A stretch of 64,000 bases of DNA. It comes from Kwoniella bestiolae CBS 10118. Lineage: Eukaryota; Basidiomycota; Tremellomycetes; Tremellales; Cryptococcaceae. A program made the position numbers and the translations under genes. The stretch is from contig NC_089242.1 in assembly GCF_000512585.2 (NCBI RefSeq), forward strand, positions 248,001 to 312,000, given 5' to 3'. Below, piece by piece: positions 1-10,262 of the stretch. Position 1 is the stretch's first letter, and every line of letters begins with the position of its first letter. The notes beneath the pieces are model-generated. The model was not told where the DNA came from and did not search any database. It saw only the letters and a program-made list of their open reading frames with translations.

Positions 1-599
1 ATGGAGAGAAGATGCGGTAGAAAATGGAATATTATTCCCGGTCGAGGATCTTACTTCATTGCGTCTGGGGTATCAAAGTCGTCCTCGTATATGTGATTGG
101 AATACGGATCTCAAAAGATTGAAATTATAACCCTTTTTCATATGGCAAAATATCATATTGAGAGGCGAACCTTGCTAATCTCACCGTCTACCCCACAGCA
201 TCCGACAATTCGTCTCCGAAGCCGAGGGATCAGACAAGAAGCATTAAACGGTATAGACGTAACATGATATACGAGAGTGACAGTACGAGGGGTGAAAAAT
301 ATATGCATCTGCATTGAATACGGCATAAAGTACATTGGACTTCTCACGTCGCAATCCCCCATTGACCCTATCAATCGAAGAGATTTTTCATATCAGAACG
401 ATCACTTTTTCTGTTCAGCTTCTTGGGGTTTACTAGGTCCTCCCAGCATTCCCAATAATGATCCCTTCATTTCTGCTATTTGTCTCTGTTTGTCTTCTTC
501 GATCAGTCTGCGTAATAGAACAAGTCAATATCACTTAAGTTCTAGCAAGACAAACGTGTTTCGGGATAGAAAGATTGTGGAATGGGAGTCTGGCTTCAC
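1..599. other. Downstream flank of TIM50, no gene seen
   Basis: This stretch lies after the TIM50 stop codon. Open frames here are short, lack recognisable motifs and have no convincing splice extension. It probably holds the TIM50 3' UTR and the far flank of a gene outside the window. Confidence 0.5.
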
Positions 600-2748
600 T
601 CACTTCTTGAACTCGTCGGCATGTTCAGCCCAATATTTCTGTTCTTCCTGATATATCTTCTGAGCCTGAGCACGTTTCTGCTCGAGGTAGGTCATAGGTT
701 GATTAGGTCTCGTTTGACCGGGCTATAGTCACATCACGTAGATTATCAGCATCACTCCATTCACAGCTACCATCCTCAGACGACACAGTTGGGATTCTGA
801 AAGCTACTGATACACCAAAGAGGTAAACTCGACTCACCGCAGCAACACTCCCGAAGACATTACTCAACCACCCACTTCCCGCTCCAGCAACAGCAGAGGG
901 GTGCATCCTCTCCCATTCCTGAACGGCTTTTTGTTTAGCCTCTGCTTCTTTCTTGGCATATTCCACGGGAATGTTCTTGCCTTCGTAGGCTTTGAGGATG
1001 GGTCGTACATCGGCGGGGTTGAAGATACCGATTGCTAAGGTACGATAACACAAATTTAAGCAAATCGTTCGAAACTAAAATCTTTCTCCGGTGTTGTTTA
1101 CATATATGAGGAGGGAGGGAAAGTATCACTCACACTCCAAGAAAGGAATCATCTCTACCAAACCTTTATCTCTCACTTCCCCGTTCCATGGTTTGATAAT
1201 AATCGAGTTCTCAGGTTGGAGTTCGGCATGTTCAGCGTTGGTATCTAACAGTACTACTTTCGAAAGATCTCTGTTGAGGTATGATAAATCCTGTAATCGA
1301 CCCACGAACATATCAGCTCATGTCATCTATCCTTTCTTAGAATGAGACGGAAGTTTGAGCTAACCTTTACGACCTTCCCATTAACGTATCTGGTAGCTTC
1401 TCTGAATAATCGATAAGGTAGGTAAGCTTGGTATGGATCTAGCTTCTCAGCTACAGGGGCAGCGGTCTGCAATCATACAAGTTATCAGCTACTTTTGACT
1501 ACCTCAAGCGAACGGATTAACTTACATAGAGAGGCGCAGAACTGAACAAGACGATCTCGTAGAATTGCGATAAGTATCCCAAGAAGTAATCTACACCAGG
1601 TCTCTTGGCGGTCTTCCATCCTGATGCTCTCTATTGTATCCCAGAAGAATCAGCTTCACCGCTAGCTCAAAGATGGGGATTTGTAGCTGACTCACATCCC
1701 ATGATGAATGGACCAACAACCCTTCCAGGTCAATTACCAGGGTATAAGGTCGTTGATGAGGAGGAGGTAGCGGATCAGGAAGAAGGGTTTTGAAAGCTGG
1801 TTTGTTGAAGTACTACGAATACCAGATCAGCTTGACCGCCTCGAGTACAATTCTCCTGCTCCGAGAGCTGGAAACTCACATCGAACATCTCGGATATGTT
1901 ATTTGTGATTCGAGTGACGATTCCTTCCTGTGTTTCGGGTGTAGAGCCAGTAGCAACCTATGAACAGAAAAAAGAACAAGTCAGTACAGAAACATACATA
2001 TCTAAGACAGTCTCCGTAGAGACCTTCCACCTGTGATGATATGACCGTGAAGCCAAGCTGGACTGAGACCCAAACTCACCTCCTCGCTCCCTTTCGTCAA
2101 AACAGCCGCAATCCCCCCAACAGCCAACGCAGCGTACCCATACCTTATCCACACTCTCCTAGTCTTCTCCGCAGAAGTCTTATCCTCCCTCTTCCCAGCT
2201 CCAGTCCTCTTCTCCCTCTGCTCCTTCTCCGCTTCAGGCTCAGCGATAGACGCCTGAGCTTCAGGGTCAATATCGAGAGAGGGGAGCTTGATCTTACTGT
2301 AATCTGTTGGTACCTCCTCTGCAGCAGCTTCAGGCGTGGGAGGTTCGAGAGGCACGTCTACTGATGGTTTGGTCTCTGTCTCTGAGGGAGGGATACCGGC
2401 AGTACTGGGTGGGGGTGGGGGGTTCCCTTCGGGCTGAGGAGGAGTTAGGGGGACACCATCGGCAGCGGGTTCAGGTTGAGCCGAACCAGCGGCAGTGGCT
2501 CGCGGTGGTGTCGTACCAGTGGGGGAGGAGGTGATAGGTTCGAACGGCTTTGATGTAGGAATGTCCTCAGGTACAGTGGGCGGTCTCTCTGCGGGAGATG
2601 GTTGACTTGTAGCGGAAGGCTTGGAAGGGGGAGGGGAGGATTTGGAAGATTTGATTTTGATAAATGTTTTGGAGGTGGTTGATAGTGGTCTGGATCGGTA
2701 TGACCTCAAGGCCGGGGTGAGTAGCCGTGAGGATGCTTGACGTAACAT
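600..2748 (-). CDS. TIM50: Mitochondrial inner-membrane translocase subunit Tim50
   Basis: Tim50 is the receptor of the TIM23 complex and hands presequence proteins from TOM to the inner-membrane channel. The N-terminus from the chosen ATG (2748) is a classic presequence, basic and Ser-rich (MLRQASSRLL), followed by a long Pro/Ala/Glu linker and one membrane segment (YGYAALAVGGIAAVL) near residue 225. After the first intron (donor at 2079) the FCP1/NIF-like domain follows. Its DxDxT phosphatase motif is replaced by DLEGLLVHS, as is usual for Tim50. The C-terminal exons give FNPADVRPILKAY and a lysine/glutamate-rich tail ending EHADEFKK. At least five introns interrupt the gene. An ATG 22 codons further upstream (2814) is in frame but would bury the presequence, so I prefer 2748. 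Confidence 0.93.
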
Positions 2749-3861
2749 GTTGAACCGGTGTATATCAATCTGAGTGTGAATGATATGTATAGTTATCAAA
2801 GAGATGAGAGCCATGACGATGATGAAAGACGGAACATTCGGGTTTCATTTTCAACATTTCTCACTTGCAGAGTATCTTACGTAAGCTGCTGATGAAGTGG
2901 CATCCGTCGATCAAGGTTGAAAGCTTCTCTCGGTCCTCTGTGTCTCCATTTTTGTATCGAAATGAAAATGACTCACGATACCTGGTCTGTCGCGGCGTGA
3001 ACAGAAGTTTAACAGCAGATCATCTGAGCAATCTCTGAGGATTGGGCTCAGAGGGAACCAGCCGCGTTGAAGCCACCGCTCTCTGTTCTGGTAGGTCTTT
3101 GTCCGCACCTCTGGTGGACTTTCAACTCATTCAGCACATTGAGAGTACTTGATTTCACCTCACTACAAGATTCGAGTCATCATAAGATCATCTTCATTTC
3201 CTAGAGAGAGTGTAACCCCATCTTCACCATCAGGATTTGGGGGGTGGGGGGGGGGGGGGGGGGGGAAGGGGATGGACCAGAACTGCTAACAGGTCTTCTT
3301 TCAGCCTCAGAACGTTATAACATATATGATTATTAATTGATGTTTCATTGACCCATCTGGATATCTGCAAAACAATAAGCTCCTTGTGTCCATCAAGACT
3401 CATGATAATTAATTGGTACATTATGAGGTCTTCCCTTAATCACAAACGCTATAACGATACCTCTTGATAGGCTTGGCAGTGTCCATCACCATACCGTCTT
3501 CCATTCATGCTACTGTATGACACCATCGTTTGATCCTTAGAGTGGACCCCTGGATCTCATTCACTACAATTCGTTTTGTCGTATTCATGAAGTGATACAT
3601 GAAAGGATCGACAGCTTGTATCGCTCAATCAAGGAGCTTATCAATGAAAGGGCTGTCAATCAACCTCGAAAGAAGTCTCAGAGTGTCATATAGATCTAGG
3701 GCAAGCCCTTCGCATATGTAAGACAAGACATACCAAGCGGCTTTGAAAGTTCTAACATGTCAGGCTAAATTTCTACGACATTCGAATAGCAACGAACATT
3801 TGTATTGAGGCATCTTGTGTTATATCTCGTCATCGCGCACAATTAATATCAACGTCTGAGG
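2749..3861. other. Divergent intergenic region between TIM50 and calpain-like gene 1
   Basis: About 1.1 kb with no supported gene. It must contain the promoters of both flanking genes. The notable element is a long guanine run at 3246-3265. Short open frames on both strands lack any motif. Confidence 0.5.
3246..3265 (+). repeat. Twenty-base guanine homopolymer
   Basis: An uninterrupted run of 20 G follows a 6-G run at 3239-3244 and a single T. The tract is about 600 bases upstream of calpain-like gene 1. It could form a G-quadruplex and should vary in length between isolates; assembly error in the exact length is also possible. Confidence 0.95.
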
Positions 3862-5188
3862 ATGGTTTACAAATCGCTTTTTATCGAGTTGATGATCCTG
3901 GCGATCATCACTCCCTCATCCTGTGAGTGTCTCGACCTTCCAATGTCATCGCATATCGATCGGAGACGACAGCACAACGCTGACGATGTGTATAAATTGG
4001 GAACAGTCGTACAAGGCAAGTCATTCTCGGACCCGACGAAGCTCTGGGACAAAGAACCGAAGTGTAAAGACATACAAGCAACCTATGATAGTAGTTGGCT
4101 CGTGAGTTGTGTTCACTCTCCTCATGAGTCTCAGCCAGCCAATAGTACCGATAGACTTGCATGCCACGTTGGAACGCGCGTATACGTCTACATTGGTGCA
4201 TTACAAGAGAATCAGGGGAAGGACAGCTGACATTCTCACATAACTTAGCCTGCAGCGGAATGCGCCATCACCAAGATGTCCAATCTGATTCAAGACCGCA
4301 TCATCGAAGTGAAAGCCAAAGTGGATAATAACATTGAGACACCCGATAGCTTGAAGATCAACATATTCAATAAAGACTTGACTCCAGCTCCGTTCGAGTT
4401 CAAGACGAAAGATGTCAATTGGGGTGATTGTTATTGGAAATTATGGTGAGCTGAATACTGTACCTCGCGTATGGTAGTAGGTAGGCTCTACCATGATATA
4501 CGATACCGGAGGGTACGGGGTCCTGTTGATTTAGATTGGATCGGGGCTGATCAACGAGAACGGTGATTTAGGTGGCCCGCTCCGATCGCGATGGCAGTGA
4601 TCAACCAGCTCGACAAACCATATATCAATGGTGATAGCCCCTTCGACGAGGACGAGAAGTACATGCGATTCCAGAATGATACCACGGACGATTGGGATCC
4701 CTCGGTGGGATTATGGAAATTGACTGGTAAAGCTGCTGAGGTCAAGGTCAAAGAGAAGGATTTCGATAAAAACAAAGCATGTGAGTCAAGTGACTCTTGT
4801 CTGGCTTCGTGGCCGCCAATTTCTAAGCTTCGCTGATGAAGGTGGATATTGCTCTGCTTCGCAGGGGAATGGCTAAGCCAATACTCCGACTACTCACCAA
4901 TGGTCATCAGTACTGCCAAGACCACCAAGAAATTGGGTACACATCAATGTTATAGTGTGATGACTACCAAAGAGGATAAACACGGTAGAAAGTGAGCTGC
5001 CATTGATCTGGACTGAGTTATTTACCTTACATACCTGACCGCCTGACATCATTACTAACGAATATACTTGGTAATGTAGAACTCACCTTTTTAACCCTTA
5101 CCTCAGCGAGGAGAAATGGCGCTCTTTAGATGAGGTTTACAATGATATGGACAGAATTGGTCATCTAACCGATTGGGCTAGTATCTAA
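3862..5188 (+). CDS. Secreted calpain-like protein 1, predicted inactive
   Basis: Five exons (3862-4101, 4249-4445, 4572-4780, 4865-4991, 5080-5188) join in frame to 293 residues. Residues 1-22 are a signal peptide (MVYKSLFIELMILAIIT..). Blocks that I match to a calpain CysPc domain are DSSWLPAAEC, where calpains have GDCWLLAA; WWPAPIAMAVIN, like the calpain WPALLEKAY block; and HQCYSVMT followed by HLFNPY, like GHAYSV and RNPWG. The catalytic Cys position is Ser and the His position is Gln, so proteolysis is unlikely, although the Asn position is kept. It is the most divergent of four local paralogs and lacks the Ser/Thr stalk of the others. The intron after SSWL (phase 0) and the one splitting the first W of WWP (phase 2) are shared with all three paralogs. 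The calpain match is by eye; the paralogy is secure. Confidence 0.8.
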
Positions 5189-5608
5189 ATCCTCTACTGT
5201 ACCTCTCTGCTGCTTCAAAGTAAAATAGATGTAACATACTCCCTGGCAGTCTGCCTGTATTGACTGAATGCTCCTTGATTCACACTTCGCATGAGTTGGA
5301 CCTTCAAAACTCGCTATATAGATCTGCGTCCCTATGGCACTAGAGGGGCCGTGGAAAGTACGGGTTCTGCTCCTGAAGTTCCCTATCATAGGTTGTACGA
5401 GCCCTGATAACGATGGACTGCTTGTATTTCTTGCTTCTTTCTCGGATGTTGTAGAACTACCATTCCCGCCACCCTGCTCGTAAGTCAAAATGTACATGGA
5501 CGACTCAGCGTATACAGGGAAATCAGAACGGCAATAATAAGTCAAAGCGCCGTTCAAAACACGAATGGATCCTTGTGTTACTGCACCTCGGCCGATCGAA
5601 CAATGCAT
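5165..5608 (-). CDS. Possible small protein overlapping the calpain-like 1 tail
   Basis: A 147-codon open frame runs opposite to calpain-like gene 1 and overlaps its last 24 bases. The predicted protein has mixed, protein-like composition with Gly/Ser-rich and basic parts (GGGNGSSTTSEKEARN) and several Cys, but no motif I recognise and no signal peptide at this start. It could be a real short gene, a 3' exon of something spliced, or chance. The lack of any homologous counterpart beside the other paralogs gives no help. Confidence 0.22.
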   Translation of the reverse strand: MHCSIGRGAVTQGSIRVLNGALTYYCRSDFPVYAESSMYILTYEQGGGNGSSTTSEKEARNTSSPSLSGLVQPMIGNFRSRTRTFHGPSSAIGTQIYIASFEGPTHAKCESRSIQSIQADCQGVCYIYFTLKQQRGTVEDLDTSPIG

Positions 5609-5775
5609 TCAGTACAAATCATGTTGTCAAATCCTTGATACAAACGTGCAACTGTCTGTCCTGTTATTATCAGGTGCGTTGGATTCCCCTCATCTTACGA
5701 GGGACCTCGTAATAGGTTTGCCTTACAACCCGGACTGATCAGCAAGATCGTTCCTAATGTGGCATACAAGATGGA

Positions 5776-7429
5776 TCATACGTACCGCGTAAGATGCCAT
5801 AATGTCTTGACATCTGTTCTCAATACCTTTGAATCCATCTCGAAATATGCTGTTGATCCTCCAGCGATCGGATCCCAGAGCCGTACCCTTGGATGAATCA
5901 CAAATCGAGTGTCAGCCCGTACATGTAGAATTGATGATGTTCAGTGTTTCTTCATTTTCAGTGGGGGATATTTGGAAGCTTTTTATTCAACTCACAATGA
6001 GGTGTCTCTTGAGAAAGATATCACTGAGAAATACCTGTCACCATCCTCCAACCCGTTGGAAGTATTGGGTTTGGAGCGGATCACAACAGGTGAAGACCTG
6101 GCGTCGTCCAGCCACGATTCTGAGAGGTCCACTCCGTATCGTCAGATACTTAAACTGTATAGCACACAACCGATGTCCTCTTGTTACAGTGTGTGGGCGG
6201 TGGCTGGATAATGCACTCACCCCATAACAATTTGTCACACTGACCTAAGTCCTCTTTGGTATAGAACATGCCCGTCAAGGCTTGCAATGCTAGGCCTCCT
6301 GCCTCCTCTCTAATGATTTCAGGTGGATTAAATTGTCCTTTTCCCGCATCGACCAAACGCGGGTTTGAATTGCTGGATAAGATGGCATTCCTAAATGCTC
6401 CTCCCCACCTACCGTACGAACATGCCAGAGGAGTAAGCAATAGATCTCAAGAGAAGAGCGACTAACTCTATCACACCCTGCGTGGCGTGAGCACGTCGGA
6501 TGTTCGACCACGGAGTCTGCTGAGACTTACCACGCTTTGTTCCCGTCCGCATTCCCGTCGGCTCTGGCTCCTGCGTAGGACATCGTGATTGGCTCGTTCA
6601 AGATGTACGACTCGTTATAGATTGATACATTGATTGCAGGCAGGTTCAGAGGATCCGTGAAATTTAGGGCGTAATCTAGGTTGGAAAGAGGCCATCGAGG
6701 GTACCCATTTGCCCATGGGCACAGAGTAGTAAACTACTCAGAAGATCAGTCAGCTTGTACTCATATAACCCTTGTACTGTATCGTCAAGCGTCCATCGAC
6801 TTCTGCACTTGTGCAAAGTGTCGATGCGCTTTGTCCCAAGCAGAAGGTTTGTAGCTGTTACAGTATGTTGGCTATCTCATTCAGACGATATGATACAGTA
6901 CAACTCACCAACCAGTCCTCGGACTGTTTGTTCGCCCATAGATCACCGCAGGAAGGCGAGAAGCTGGAATCTGCTATAGGAGCGCTCGTTCCGGATGCCT
7001 GTGGAGCAGCAACCGTCGTATCTGCACCAGTTGGGGCTGCACTGGTCACAGCCGAAGTGTTTTCTGTTGATGTTCCTGTTGAAGTGGAAGTGGGAGACGA
7101 GTGGCTTGTGAGGTTGAAGGAGACAATTCCTGCCACGCCAATGTGAGTGGGTAGACTGGACACTGGTAGAACAGACTCACTGCTTCCGTCAGTAAGGGCA
7201 GAGTCGAGATTAGTCGCAGCTGTCGCTGTTTCTGTTGTCGTTGGGGTTACTGTGGTCGTACTGAGCTGAAAAACGGTGGAAAGGGGTGAGCTTCCCAATA
7301 CTGTTGGGAGTACACCGCTATAGTCAGCTTCCACTAGAATATGAGAGCCAGTCTGCCACCTTTAGTGATTGACCTACCTAATCGGTTGAGTAACAGAAAC
7401 GGAAGGAAAATCTGCATTGTCATTGACAT
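5776..7429 (-). CDS. Secreted calpain-like protein 2 with Ser/Thr stalk, predicted inactive
   Basis: Six exons (7429-7378, 7333-6909, 6733-6531, 6408-6221, 6131-5996, 5887-5776) join in frame to 371 residues. A short hydrophobic signal (MQIFLPFLLL) precedes a stalk of about 120 residues rich in Ser, Thr and Ala, probably O-glycosylated. The folded domain opens with CGDLWANKQSEDWL and FTTLCPW, then RWGGAFRNAIL, then GGLALQALTG, which is the clearest calpain-like block (calpains have GG..EAL.DLTG). It ends with DRYFSVIS and VRLWDP followed by TLWHL. The Cys, His and Asn positions read Asp, Arg and Asp. The first ATG of three close ones (7429, 7423, 7417) was chosen. It faces calpain-like gene 1 tail to tail. 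The product is probably secreted or wall-associated. Confidence 0.8.
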
Positions 7430-8021
7430 CGTCGACACCTTCAGGTTCGTACACACAGTGCTATCCTTTTACTTGCGTTTGGAATAAAGATCAAAATCCG
7501 TTGTTCGATGAGGCGCTTGATTAAGATTTTCAGAAGCTGAAGTTGTACTATAGGATTTTATCCCCCCGACGAACAATATACGATGCGATCTCAACGGAAT
7601 GGATCAGAGCAAAAAGCGATTTATTGTATTTATATTTCGAGACGATCAAGCTGTTGATAGGCTCTAAGTTCCAGTCTTGAAAAATTTGCAACACACGCTA
7701 CAGGATGGTGAAACCTGGTCAAATCAGTTCCTTTCGACCGCTGTGACTTTAGGCCGTTAATGAGAGATACAGTATTTAAAATGGAAGATTGGCCGATCCT
7801 TTGTGTAACGAGCCCCCGCTCTTCCTTACAAAATTGCATCCTTGACGTTCCCCTCACCATAGAAGCGATGTTTGACCCTCTCATAGCTCTACACTTCTGT
7901 GACATGTTACCAGAACACATCTCCACCTCCGTGACTCGCATGGAACCACACCATGTAGCATAAACATCGAGTACTGTACACTGTACATTGTACACAATTA
8001 CAATATTACCACACCCTTCAC
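7430..8021. other. Intergenic region upstream of calpain-like gene 2
   Basis: About 590 bases hold the promoter of calpain-like gene 2 and the 3' flank of the thiolase gene. A GTAC-rich short imperfect palindrome lies near 7970-7995. No gene is supported here. Confidence 0.45.
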
Positions 8022-9783
8022 TCAACACCTCTCCAAAACCACCGCAATCCCCTGTCCACCACCTATACAAGCAGCCCCCAAAGCCCACTTCTTATCGAGT
8101 CGATGAAGATTGTGCGTAAGGTTCGCAAGGATCCTATAAATCTCTCCGTCAGCTACTTCCCTTCTAGGTTCAAAGGATGGCGGAGTAGCTCACCTCGCAC
8201 CACTTGCACCCAGCGGATGACCCAATGCAATAGCCCCACCAAACATATTGGTCTTTTCCGTTGGTAGTTCCAATTCCCTTTGCACAGCAAGCCACTGAGC
8301 TGCGAATGCCTATCGAGCATCAAGACGAAAACATATCAGCTGATCAGATTATTGCTGGTTATTAGACAGCAAAGATGACTCACCTCGTTAACCTCGATGA
8401 TATCCATATCACCCACTGTCTTACCGATCTTCTCCAGGGCATTACGAACAGCTACGACAGGTCCGATACCCATGATCTCAGGTTCGCAAGCACTCCAACT
8501 GTACGCTGCGATTCTCGCTAGGGGCTTTACACCGTGTTTCTGAAGGGATGACTCAGACATGACAATATTGGCGGCTGCACCATCACATATACCCGATGCG
8601 TTTCCTGCAGTCACTACCCCGGTTTCTTTGACGAATACCGATGGGAGTTTTTTTAGGGACGCGATGGATGTTTGAGGTCGGGGGTGTTCGTCCGCTTCGA
8701 GGGTTTGGGGAACACCTTTGATTGGTTTCAGCTGGACGGGAACGAGCTCAGCTTGGAATGCGCCTTCTGATAATCCCGCGGCGTAGCGTTGTTGGGACAT
8801 CAAGGCAAAATCTGAAGGAGGTATCGGTATTAGCCATTGGACTGAGGCAGTCCAGAAAGGTCAAGCTGAACGTACTATCGCATTCTTCCCTTGTTATACC
8901 GTACTTCTTAGCTAGGTTTTCAGCGGTGACTGAAGTCATAAAGTTATGTCAATTTCTCTCCAGCATACACGCTGAAAGAGCCTGAAGACGACTCACCTCC
9001 CATAGGTGTCTTGGTACCACCAGGATTCTGATCCACCAAAGCAGCCGCCAACGAATCTTCCAACTTGAGATCCACACCGTACTTCGTTCCGTATCTGGTG
9101 AGCAACCATCAGCTTTGTAAGTCCATATCTATGTGAGCGGCTGGTATGCACCTACCTAGACAATCCCGACATGGTATATGGACTCATACTCATAGCTTCC
9201 GCACCACCGGTCAAACAGACGTCTGCCTCGCCAAGTGAGATGTGTTGCGCGGCTGTGATGGCAGCTTGGAACCCTGATCCGCATAGCCTGTTTCATCCAC
9301 GCATCAGAGCTGCTCCTTCAAGGGTTGAAGGACTGCTCCAGGACGTACCTGTTTAGAGTAAGGGCGGGCACAGTTGGGCCTAAGCCCGATAAATGACCAA
9401 CATGTCTGGCTAGGTATGGCGTCGAGTTATCCGATTGAGATACGTTACTGTCCGTTCGAAAGGAACGTATAAGCTTCGTTCTGTCCATTTGGATCTCAAT
9501 GATAGCAAAACAGCCCACCCAAAGAAAACTTGGTCGACTTCTACTCCCGAGGGTAGCTCGGATAAAGCAGCCTTTCCCGCTAGACCACCTAATTCGGACG
9601 CTTTGAGTTCTTTCAGTCTAAGTAGGTTATACCGAAGGTGATCGTCAGCTATGGGACCAATCAGGGCTAGCTGGGCGGTACTCACTTTCCCCCATATGCT
9701 CCGAATGGTGTTCTCTTTGAAGCTACGATGTACGATTCCACTTTCGGGATGTGGGAAGCGAAGAGGCGAGTAGAGGGCTTCAT
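8022..9783 (-). CDS. 3-ketoacyl-CoA / acetyl-CoA C-acyltransferase (thiolase), probably mitochondrial
   Basis: Thiolases split 3-ketoacyl-CoA with CoA in the last step of beta-oxidation, or condense acetyl-CoA. The N-terminal exon starts with a short basic leader (MKPSTRLFASHIPK) that suits mitochondrial import and runs into the family opening ASKRTPFGAYGGK. Signature blocks are all present: LCGSGFQAA with the nucleophilic Cys, GGAEAMSMSPY, GICDGAAA, NEAFAAQW, GHPLGASGAR and CIGGGQG with the second catalytic Cys near the end. The protein ends AVVLERC, with no peroxisomal SKL-type tail. About eight exons. It resembles the ACAA2 class more than Erg10-type enzymes, but that split cannot be settled by eye. 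It is transcribed divergently from the DCAF11-like gene. Confidence 0.9.
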
Positions 9784-10262
9784 GGTTGGATTGTTCTTGT
9801 GATGTCAGCTGTTCTTCCAGGCAGTCAGAGTATGAGCTGAGTAGCTGAGTAGGTATATATATACACAAAAGAGATCAAGAGGCTGACTGAGCAATGCTGC
9901 TATCTGACATGTATTTGAATTGTTTTTCTAGAGATGCACTCACTGATGGATGGACGTGGTTTCCGGTTATGTCGACTGGAGAATCAACCGGTGAAAGGGA
10001 TACCACTTAACTTAAAAGTGGATACCATTTAATTCGGATCTGGTAACAAGTGGAGGTGGAGGTGTGAGCTAGCTCGGACCCATTAGACGCAGATGGCCGA
10101 AGTGATCGATCACATAAGTCGAGATGACACTTTACACTGTAGCTTACGGCTGGTTATAGCTTATCGATCGCATAACTGGTTATCATACATCACATCGCAT
10201 ACCTTTATCCAGCTTGACCTCTTTTGAAATATACACTGTGAATTACCACTGGCAAACGCAAA
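9784..10262. promoter_or_regulatory. Divergent promoter between thiolase and DCAF11-like genes
   Basis: A 479-base gap separates two divergent start codons. It carries an inverted pair CCGGTT (9963-9968) and AACCGG (9986-9991), and a direct repeat GGATACCAYTTAA at 9998-10010 and 10020-10032, 22 bases apart. These look like transcription factor sites. I cannot name the factors. Confidence 0.45.

Noticed and set aside
277..651. 124-codon plus frame
   Set aside because: It lies over the last exon and 3' flank of TIM50 on the other strand and has no motif.
2749..2814. Upstream in-frame ATG for TIM50
   Set aside because: It would place 22 hydrophobic/His-rich residues before a textbook mitochondrial presequence.
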